Notes under the pieces: generated by a model | Told to the model about the DNA's origin: nothing | Seen by the model: the letters and a program-made list of their open reading frames with translations, nothing else | The model's database searches: none | From: CAXYVX01 sp049297855 | GTDB taxonomy: Bacteria; Patescibacteriota; Saccharimonadia; Saccharimonadales; Saccharimonadaceae | Length of the DNA: 38,219 nt | Assembly: GCA_049297855.1 (NCBI GenBank) | Contig: JBAQVB010000052.1 | Span: forward strand, 1 to 38,219 | Direction of reading: 5' to 3' | Position numbers and translations under genes: made by a program | In this document: positions 32,932-38,219 of the stretch, one piece after another | How the letters are laid out: each line of letters opens with the position of its first letter | Numbering within the stretch: position 1 is the first letter of the stretch

Positions 32932-33309
32932 TTATTGCGCGCTCGTCGTCGAGGCCGGCGTCGTCATTTGCGCCGCCACCGTCGAGTTGCTCACCGCCGC
33001 CAATGACTGCAGGCGCGCGTTTTCTACTTTTAAATTTTCCTGTTGCGCCGTCAAGGATGTTTTTTGCTGCTCAGTCGAATTCAACTGGTAGGAAAACGAA
33101 CCGGTTTTGGTCAGCTGCGTCAGATACATCAACCCCATCAACATCACTAACAGAATAATCAACACCGTATTGGTGATCGGTCCCATCGTCCGCCTTGAGC
33201 GAAACTTGGTCAAGTTTTGATTGAGGCCAAACCCCGACAAGTTGCCCGCACCGGCGGCCACTAAATTTCGATTTCGCGTTGATACAAATTGATTTCTTTC
33301 TCTGACCAT
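32932..33309 (-). CDS. ftsL: FtsL-like bitopic division protein
   Basis: A 125-aa protein with a basic cytoplasmic N-terminus (1-44), one transmembrane helix (about 46-66, TNTVLIILLVMLMGLMYLT) and a short extracytoplasmic coiled coil (about 75-108, LNSTEQQKTSLTAQQENLKV). The tail is Ser/Thr/Ala-rich. FtsL sequences are poorly conserved; topology, size and position between rsmH and ftsI support the call. AAAGGAAAA lies 6 nt before the ATG. Confidence 0.75.
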   Translation of the reverse strand: MVRERNQFVSTRNRNLVAAGAGNLSGFGLNQNLTKFRSRRTMGPITNTVLIILLVMLMGLMYLTQLTKTGSFSYQLNSTEQQKTSLTAQQENLKVENARLQSLAAVSNSTVAAQMTTPASTTSAQ

Positions 33310-33346
33310 TATTGATTTTCCTTTGTTAACTGTTTGATGTTTGAGT

Positions 33347-33406
33347 TTTTTCGCTAGAATTCGTCAGCCAACTTAACTAACCTGTTTGACGGGTTTTAGC
33401 GAAAAA
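33347..33406. repeat. Compound inverted repeat in the ftsL leader
   Basis: TTTTTCGCTA (33347-33356) pairs with TAGCGAAAAA (33397-33406). Inside, after a symmetric 5x5 internal loop, CGTCA (33362-33366) pairs with TGACG (33387-33391). It could fold as an RNA hairpin in either direction or be a protein site. Confidence 0.5.
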
Positions 33407-33451
33407 TTTTGTTTTAAGTGTTTGTTTTTAGCCGAATTTCACGGTTTCGCG

Positions 33452-33477
33452 CGCGCGGTTTTTAGCCGCGCCGCGCG
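33452..33477 (-). terminator. GC-rich hairpin after the microORF
   Basis: GCGCGG/CCGCGC around a 7-nt loop, or a 7-bp alternative (33452-33458 with 33471-33477). There is no T-run directly after it on the minus strand, so it may be an attenuator or mRNA-stabilising hairpin between the microORF and ftsL. Confidence 0.35.
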
Positions 33478-33493
33478 AGTTTTACCGGCCTAA

Positions 33494-33553
33494 TTACGCA
33501 TGTCGCACTGCGATTTTTTTGGCGCGGGACAGATTTTTGACTTTAATTGCCAT
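33494..33553 (-). CDS. 19-aa basic microORF between rsmH and ftsL
   Basis: ATG at 33553, TAA at 33494-33496. The peptide is MAIKVKNLSRAKKIAVRHA, highly basic and able to form an amphipathic helix. It starts 17 nt after the rsmH stop and has a strong ribosome binding site, GAAAGGAGAGAGAA, directly before the ATG, better than that of rsmH or ftsL. No family is recognised. It could be a functional microprotein, or a translated leader that controls the hairpins before ftsL. Confidence 0.55.
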   Translation of the reverse strand: MAIKVKNLSRAKKIAVRHA

Positions 33554-33570
33554 TTCTCTCTCCTTTCTGT

Positions 33571-34473
33571 TTATTTTATTTTAAATGCGGCGCGAAGCTT
33601 GGCGCTACGTGCACGCGGATTGTTAACATCGTTCAGTTTGCCCTCAATGGGCTTCTTAGTTAAAATACGAAAATCTTGCTCTAGGTCACGACCGGCGTCA
33701 TGATCGCGCAGGAAATGTTTGACCAGGCGATCCTCGAGCGACTGAAACGTGATGATAGCCAATCGCCCATCGGGATTCAGAATGCGCGAAACGCCTTCTA
33801 GCGCGCGCGATAGCTGGCCCAATTCATCATTCACTGCAATGCGCAGAGCTTGAAAAATCTTGGTCGCCGGATGGGTTTTGTGCCACCGACCACCGTCGCT
33901 ATGACCAACGATTTGAATCACCAGATTGGCTAGTTGTCCAGTCGTTTGAATCGGTTGTTTTCGACGCGTTAATACAATTTCGTGCGCTAATCGCCGCGAG
34001 ATTCCGCCCTTCTCTTCGCCGTATTCGGTGAAAATACGAACTAAATCCTTTTCGGAATACGACGCCAAAATTTTGGCAGCTGTTAATGTCTGGTCGACAT
34101 CCATCCGCATATCTAGCGGTGCATCGGTACGAAATGAAAAACCGCGTTCGCCGAAATCAAACTGAACCGAGCTAACGCCCAGATCCAACAAAATCATATC
34201 AAAATGTTCATCCGTCGTTTTCACGCAATTCGCGAAATCGTCGTGAATGATCCGCGCTGCCGGAAATTTCTCTTGTAATTTAGAGATTGCAAAAGCATCC
34301 CGGTCAACCAACGTCGCGAATTTTTCGTCACCGATACGCGAAATGACCTCTGATGCGTGACCGCCGTAACCGGCCGTCAAATCCAGATAAGTTTCGCCTT
34401 TTTTCGGCGCGAGCAACCGCACGACATCGTCGAGCAGCACAGGAATATGGAGTTGTTGTGGTGTGATTTTCAT
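33571..34473 (-). CDS. rsmH: 16S rRNA (cytosine-N4) methyltransferase RsmH
   Basis: A 300-aa SAM-dependent enzyme that N4-methylates C1402 of 16S rRNA. Blocks: HIPVLLDDVVRLL, DLTAGYGGHASEVI (SAM loop), LVDRDAFAI, DMILLDLGVSS, GFSFRTDAPLDMRMD, THPATKIFQALRIAVNDEL and ITFQSLEDRLVKHF. The start at 34473 fits the family length; an upstream in-frame extension of 45 residues lacks similarity. The ribosome binding site is weak (AAAAGGA). Confidence 0.96.
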   Translation of the reverse strand: MKITPQQLHIPVLLDDVVRLLAPKKGETYLDLTAGYGGHASEVISRIGDEKFATLVDRDAFAISKLQEKFPAARIIHDDFANCVKTTDEHFDMILLDLGVSSVQFDFGERGFSFRTDAPLDMRMDVDQTLTAAKILASYSEKDLVRIFTEYGEEKGGISRRLAHEIVLTRRKQPIQTTGQLANLVIQIVGHSDGGRWHKTHPATKIFQALRIAVNDELGQLSRALEGVSRILNPDGRLAIITFQSLEDRLVKHFLRDHDAGRDLEQDFRILTKKPIEGKLNDVNNPRARSAKLRAAFKIK

Positions 34474-34866
34474 ATCCTTTTTTGTTACGGAGGTCAAACT
34501 TTGGCGATCGATATTGGTGTTATATCTGTTTGTTTTTTGGTTTATACTCTCTCGAGTTTTTATAAGTTGCGTCCAAAATTTCGCGTAAATACGAATTTTC
34601 AGCCACATGAGAGACTTATGTGTGAGGTGGAGTTGGAATTTTCGCTCAATTTTTCCGCGTTTTACGGCGCAAAAATGTTTGCCAAAATCCCTATGTTCAC
34701 GTGATCCTCTTGTTTCCGGCGATCCGACTTCCGGCCGGTCGCCAAATTTTGACCCCTGTATTTTTTAACGTTCTTTTGCGTTTATCGCAAAATTACTTGA
34801 CCCGCCGCGGATTTCCCCGTTTTGGATCATATTTGTTGTTAAATTTTTTAAAGTGCAACGAACTAA
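34474..34866 (-). other. Structured mraZ-rsmH spacer
   Basis: This 393-nt stretch has no supported gene. It holds a perfect TTTTGCG-N5-CGCAAAA hairpin (34774-34792) and a GGCGA...TCGCC hairpin (34718-34743). Transcribed from the mraZ promoter, both would lie in the RNA between mraZ and rsmH and may tune read-through. No good independent rsmH promoter was found. Confidence 0.4.
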
Positions 34867-35232
34867 TTATTTTTTACGCAACCGCCAATATTTGCCGACG
34901 CGCACAGCTACGATTTCCGAACCGGCACCCAGTTTAGCGAACGCCAGCTGTTCCGTCGATAAACCGATGCGTCCCTGTTTATCGTCCAATTCCGTTTCGG
35001 TTTTACCTATGCGAAACTTTTCGTTCAAGTCAGCCACCGATTCACTCAAAATGTCGCCCTCCAGCGCCGTCTCCATATCTTCGTCCCAAATATTTTTCGG
35101 ATAAAGGTGGAGATATTCGCCGAAACCGCGCGTGATCACCACGCCGTCGCTAAACTCCGCCCGCAGTTCCGCCGGAACCGTCAGTCGTCGTTTATCGTCG
35201 AGCTTGCGCTCAAAGTAATCGATTTTCGCCAT
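34867..35232 (-). CDS. mraZ: Transcriptional regulator MraZ
   Basis: A 121-aa protein with two SpoVT/AbrB-like halves. The first carries LDDKRRLTVPAELR, the second LDDKQGRIGLSTEQL, the doubled DxxGR motif of the family. MraZ forms large rings and represses its own dcw operon by binding repeated GTGGG-type boxes. Those boxes are present in the promoter just upstream. As in most bacteria it is the first gene of the cluster. No clear ribosome binding site precedes the ATG (GTTAAGAT). Confidence 0.94.
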   Translation of the reverse strand: MAKIDYFERKLDDKRRLTVPAELRAEFSDGVVITRGFGEYLHLYPKNIWDEDMETALEGDILSESVADLNEKFRIGKTETELDDKQGRIGLSTEQLAFAKLGAGSEIVAVRVGKYWRLRKK

Positions 35233-35286
35233 ATCTTAACTGTTATTATTGTTTACTCTTGGTTTTTTATGTTCCAAGTTGCCAAC

Positions 35287-35341
35287 ATTATACTACCCAC
35301 CTTTACCCACTTGCAAGGGTTTTTGGCCATTTTCTACCCAC
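35287..35341 (-). promoter_or_regulatory. mraZ promoter with MraZ-type GTGGG repeats
   Basis: On the minus strand TTGCAA (35311-35316), an 18-bp spacer and TATAAT (35287-35292). Two GTGGG boxes lie in the spacer at 35306-35310 and 35296-35300, exactly 10 bp apart. A third is upstream at 35337-35341. A bound MraZ would block polymerase. A CTTGG/CCAAG hairpin lies in the leader. Confidence 0.75.
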
Positions 35342-35365
35342 TTTGTCACAACTTTTCAACAACAA

Positions 35366-35450
35366 CCTGTGGAAAAGTCAATCTATCATCTGTTAACACG
35401 AGCAAAATGTAGCTAAAATTACTATAAACGTTTTCCACAGGCTTTCCACA
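35366..35450. promoter_or_regulatory. Cluster of DnaA-box-like sites
   Basis: TTTTCCACA occurs at 35431-35439 and inverted at 35368-35376; CTTTCCACA is at 35442-35450. The consensus is TTATCCACA (one, one and two mismatches). CCTGTGGAAAA and TTTTCCACAGG also form an 11-bp inverted repeat. Without dnaA or dnaN nearby, an origin is not claimed; DnaA control of the region is possible. Confidence 0.4.
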
Positions 35451-35481
35451 ACCCACTTGACCACCACTGAAGTAATCGACT

Positions 35482-36516
35482 TTATGCGAAATAAATTTTC
35501 ATAATCGCGCGCGCCACAGCGTCCGGATCGTGTCGAATTAAGGTGCGCTGAGCAGCGATCGGGTCACTTTTGGTGCCACCATGCCAAATCTGGCCAGCCA
35601 AAAGCTCAGCGCCCTTTGCGAAATAGTGTCCGTTTTTTAATTTTTCCGAATCGATTTGCACCGGCAATTCGCCCTGCTTGGCGTAATGTTCCAGTAATTT
35701 TTTTGACGGCTGATGCACGTTATAGATCACGTAATCCAAAAACGGCGAGCCGGCCAGACGCTCAATTTCGTCGCAATAATCCGCCACTGAAAAATCCGTT
35801 TCTTGCCCCGGTTTGTTAACCAGGTTCGCGACATAAATCTTGAGCGCCTTAGTTTTGGCCAATGCCGCGCCTACGCCCGGCACTACCAACGCTGGCCCAA
35901 TCGATTTATAGAGGTCGCCCGGCGCGATCACGACCAGATCAGCGTCGCGAATTGCCGTCAGCGCCTCCGCGTTCGGCTTGATATGCCGCGATCCACATTC
36001 GTTAGTTAGCCACAATTTGGGATGCAATTTATGGAATTCCACGCCATCAATTTCGCGTTCGTGCCGCAAAACTTTTTTGGCGCCGTGATCCAAATTGATC
36101 GTCACTTGATCCAACGTAATCGGCATCACGTGGCCGTCAACACTTAAAATCTCTTCGGCTAGTTTAATTCCCTTCGCGAAATCCCCTGACATTTGTTCGA
36201 TAGCCGTCAAAAATAAATTGCCAAAACTGTGTCCGGCAAACGATCCGCCACTAAAGCGAAAATTGAACAAATCGCGAATTTTTGGACTGTGCGACAACGC
36301 CACCAAACATTGTCGAACGTCGCCCGGCGGCAACGCGCCATATTCGTCGCGCAGCTGGCCGGTCGAGCCACCGTCGTCCGCCATTGACACCAGCGCCGTC
36401 AAATCATGGACGTAATTGCGCAAACCTGATAAAACTACAAAACTACCAGTACCGCCACCGATCACCACGATGTTGGCACCAAAACTTCCCCGCGCGGACG
36501 GATTACCGGAACTCAT
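35482..36516 (-). CDS. yvcK: YvcK/GlmR-family protein
   Basis: A 344-aa CofD-like protein (YvcK/GlmR). In Firmicutes and Actinobacteria it binds UDP-GlcNAc and adjusts carbon flow into cell wall synthesis. Blocks: VVIGGGTGSFVVLSGLR, VSMADDGGSTGQLRDEYGALPPGD, HSFGNLFLTAIEQ, LVVIAPGDLYKSIGPALVVPG and YVANLVNKPGQETDFSVADY. The start at 36516 is set by a TATAAT 9 nt upstream; a longer in-frame ORF reaches 36723 but runs into the divergent PP2C promoter. Position next to the dcw cluster fits a wall role. Confidence 0.93.
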   Translation of the reverse strand: MSSGNPSARGSFGANIVVIGGGTGSFVVLSGLRNYVHDLTALVSMADDGGSTGQLRDEYGALPPGDVRQCLVALSHSPKIRDLFNFRFSGGSFAGHSFGNLFLTAIEQMSGDFAKGIKLAEEILSVDGHVMPITLDQVTINLDHGAKKVLRHEREIDGVEFHKLHPKLWLTNECGSRHIKPNAEALTAIRDADLVVIAPGDLYKSIGPALVVPGVGAALAKTKALKIYVANLVNKPGQETDFSVADYCDEIERLAGSPFLDYVIYNVHQPSKKLLEHYAKQGELPVQIDSEKLKNGHYFAKGAELLAGQIWHGGTKSDPIAAQRTLIRHDPDAVARAIMKIYFA

Positions 36517-36525
36517 ATAAGATAC

Positions 36526-36534
36526 ATTATAACA
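36526..36534 (-). promoter_or_regulatory. Extended -10 promoter of yvcK
   Basis: On the minus strand TGTTATAAT ends 9 nt before the yvcK ATG; leaderless layout. Confidence 0.6.
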
Positions 36535-36593
36535 CGCGATAATTGTTGTCTGAGGATTATGATGGATGCGGGCGTCAAGACGCTGTGCCTTGT

Positions 36594-36622
36594 TTGACTT
36601 TTTACAGTATACATGATACAAT
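36594..36622 (+). promoter_or_regulatory. Promoter of the FHA-PP2C gene
   Basis: TTGACT (36594-36599), a 17-bp spacer and TACAAT (36617-36622) preceded by TGA. The ATG lies 11 nt later with no ribosome binding site. It is divergent from yvcK. Confidence 0.6.
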
Positions 36623-36633
36623 ATATAAACATT

Positions 36634-37980
36634 ATGAGTAAGGACAATTTGAACGGACAAGATAAAGATACTGACGGCGATTGGACATGGATAGATGGCG
36701 AAGCCACGTTTAATAGGGACCAACTGCCCATACTCGTTAGGTTCGGATTGGGCGAATCAGCGGTTATACAGGTTGTAGAGCTTAAGCAACGGCAAGTTGC
36801 AATTATCGCAGACGATAAACAAAATAACAAGGCGTCTCAGACCCTTCGACCCGAAGAAGAGGTGCCATTGGGGCGATCACATCCACGTAGATTTGGCGAT
36901 GCTTTAAATGATTCAGAGGTGTCACGCATACATGCATGGATAGGTCTTTCCGAGGATGGCGAAAACATAACGGTTGGAGATTTCAACTCACTGAACGGCA
37001 CCTGGTTTAGGTTTCCCAACCAAAATTATACAACCACTGAACCGAAAACGAGCATCCCTGCGGATACCATGGGAAAACCAAATGTAATGGTAGCAGATTC
37101 CAATGAGACCGATGGAACCCCAAATCACTTCGTCACGTCGGTAGAGTCTATCGGTAAGGATAAAAACAAGCCAAACCAAGATACGGCGTTAGTCGATACT
37201 GCAAATCAAATATTCGCGGTTTTAGACGGCGTTGGTGGAGATCCCGGTGGCGACGTCGCGTCACGAAGAGCATGCAAAGTCATTGCGCGCGAAATGGCGA
37301 AAATCCCCAACGATAACGTCAATCCTGAAGCAGTTGCGAAGCAAATGAGGTTGGCGTTTATTAAGGCGAATACGGATCTATTAAAAGTACAAGAGGAACC
37401 ACGGCAAGCAGAAGATGATTTACTAGTTGGTGAAACGACAGCTACGGCCGTCAAGATACACGACGGTACCGATGGTAAAAAATACGCAACCGTAGCGAAT
37501 GCCGGCGATAGTCGAGCCTATATATTAAGAGATGGCCAGTTAACGCCCTTAACTATCGACAACTACACGCCAGGCTGTAATGAGCAAGCTCTAGCGGATA
37601 CCCAAAAACGTCTCTCTAACACGGACGGGGTTACGATTCATTCGCTTCTCGTTAAGGGTGCGCCAGAGGCTTCTGAGTTTAGGTTGAGAAATCTTGTATA
37701 CAACGCGTTAGGGTTTTTTAAGGAGTCTGATAATCGCCATCCATTCGCCCCACAGATTGTCGCCTTAGAATTAAAACTAGGTGATCGCATCATTTTATCT
37801 ACTGATGGCGTGCATGATAATTTAACGGATGAACAAATCAAAACGACAATCGTTAATGCACCTAGCGAGTGCGCGGCCAATAAACTGGCATCGCGCGCTC
37901 ACGAAACATCGCGGGAACCGCGGAAGATTAACGCACGAGCAAAACCGGATGACATAACCGCCGTTGTTGTGGAAATATAA
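36634..37980 (+). CDS. FHA domain-PP2C phosphatase fusion
   Basis: A 448-aa protein joining two signalling domains. An FHA domain (about 65-130) has LGRSHPRRFG, the SRIHAW phosphothreonine-reading block and NSLNGTWFR. A PP2C/PPM Ser/Thr phosphatase domain (about 175-448) has NQDTA, AVLDGVGGDPGGD, NAGDSRAYILRDG, ILSTDGVHDNL and KPDDITAVVVEI, so the metal-binding aspartates are all present. The N-terminal 60 residues have no known domain. Family logic suggests dephosphorylation of Hanks-type kinase targets, with FHA docking on phosphothreonine; no kinase gene is in the window. Codons such as AGG, AGA and ATA seem more common than in neighbours (by eye). Confidence 0.92.
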   Translation: MSKDNLNGQDKDTDGDWTWIDGEATFNRDQLPILVRFGLGESAVIQVVELKQRQVAIIADDKQNNKASQTLRPEEEVPLGRSHPRRFGDALNDSEVSRIHAWIGLSEDGENITVGDFNSLNGTWFRFPNQNYTTTEPKTSIPADTMGKPNVMVADSNETDGTPNHFVTSVESIGKDKNKPNQDTALVDTANQIFAVLDGVGGDPGGDVASRRACKVIAREMAKIPNDNVNPEAVAKQMRLAFIKANTDLLKVQEEPRQAEDDLLVGETTATAVKIHDGTDGKKYATVANAGDSRAYILRDGQLTPLTIDNYTPGCNEQALADTQKRLSNTDGVTIHSLLVKGAPEASEFRLRNLVYNALGFFKESDNRHPFAPQIVALELKLGDRIILSTDGVHDNLTDEQIKTTIVNAPSECAANKLASRAHETSREPRKINARAKPDDITAVVVEI

Positions 37981-38094
37981 CAATAGCATGAACGTCTATC
38001 TTATATTTGTTAATTAACTCAATAACAAAGTAGTTGACCACGCATGAAGCGTCTAAAACAAAATCAACGTCATAAAATTTAGCGTCATCAATAT

Positions 38095-38219
38095 TTAGCT
38101 AGCATTTGCGCAATAGAAAGTCTTACTAGACAATATCGTCACCACAGCATAAGATCCCGTAACATTCGTAACTAAGTTTTTGCTGCCATCCGTGGCACAA
38201 CTAGTATTTGCATATATGT
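38095..38219 (-). CDS. C-terminal fragment, possibly a type IV pilin-like protein
   Basis: The minus strand is open from the window edge to TAA at 38095-38097, giving 40 residues rich in Ser, Thr, Asn and Val. Two cysteines (SCATDGS ... TFYCANAS) are placed like the C-terminal disulfide of pilins. The tail pattern SYAVVTILSS-KTFYCANAS is typical of secreted beta-strands. The N-terminal signal that would decide this lies outside the window. Confidence 0.42.
   Translation of the reverse strand, partial: IYANTSCATDGSKNLVTNVTGSYAVVTILSSKTFYCANAS

Noticed and set aside
35366..35450. Calling a replication origin
   Set aside because: No dnaA/dnaN/rpmH nearby and only imperfect boxes; skew could not be computed here.
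36517..36723. N-terminal extension of yvcK (69 residues)
   Set aside because: It crosses the divergent promoters, lacks similarity to the family, and a TATAAT lies 9 nt before the internal ATG.
1..38219. CRISPR arrays, insertion sequences, tRNA or rRNA genes, prophage genes
   Set aside because: No regularly spaced repeats, transposase or integrase motifs, tRNA T-loop signatures or rRNA sequences were seen.
1..38219. Recoded TGA (glycine) genetic code
   Set aside because: Several genes end at TGA with correct family lengths (mraY, ftsW, murG), so the standard code holds.

Overview
The window looks like chromosomal sequence from a member of the Candidate Phyla Radiation (Patescibacteria), most plausibly a Saccharibacteria (TM7) relative. 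The basis is gene content and style: compact genes, a lone type IV secretion-like ATPase of the kind common in CPR genomes, shortened versions of Rel and SecA, and many genes whose ATG sits only 6-11 nt after an extended -10 box (TGnTATAAT), so their mRNAs should be leaderless. TGA is used as a normal stop, which argues against the Absconditabacteria/Gracilibacteria code. The taxonomic call is an inference; no rRNA gene is present.

Layout. 1-440: the possible 3' end of a gene, then a strongly structured, gene-sized RNA on the minus strand with its own promoter and terminator. 494-6289: dprA, an unrecognised 205-aa gene framed by hairpins, topA, and a sigma-region-4/HARE-HTH regulator. 6344-11510: a VirD4/TraG-like ATPase, serS, a two-TM protein and an HPF/RaiA-like protein. 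11655-17088: a disordered coiled-coil protein, a short Rel (ppGpp synthetase/hydrolase), gap, rpiB, an anchored FKBP isomerase and ppa. 17150-25288: a phospholipase-D-family protein (minus), secA, a PIF1/RecD-like helicase and a CopB-type (CPH) metal ATPase (minus) that meets the helicase tail to tail on a shared CTAG. 25289-26289: about 1 kb without a convincing gene.

26290-35232 is a division and cell-wall (dcw) cluster on the minus strand: mraZ, rsmH, a 19-codon microORF, an ftsL-like gene, ftsI, mraY, ftsW, murG and ftsQ. The last four genes are joined by ATGA overlaps. murC-F, ftsA and ftsZ are not in it. The mraZ promoter carries GTGGG repeats that match known MraZ operators, so the cluster is probably autoregulated. 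35482-37980: yvcK (minus) and, divergently, an FHA-PP2C phosphatase fusion. The right edge cuts a minus-strand gene whose C-terminus resembles a type IV pilin.

How the genes work together: the right half builds the septum and peptidoglycan (lipid I/II synthesis, transpeptidase, flippase/polymerase family, YvcK control). The left half combines DNA handling (DprA, TopA, helicase), protein export and folding (SecA, FKBP), and starvation physiology (Rel, an HPF-like ribosome factor, pyrophosphatase, GAPDH). DprA, a possible pilin and the secretion-like ATPase hint at DNA uptake or host-contact functions, but nothing here proves that. The strongest candidates for something undescribed are the structured RNA at 100-405, the 19-aa ORF in the dcw cluster, the sigma4-HARE protein and the 205-aa gene.
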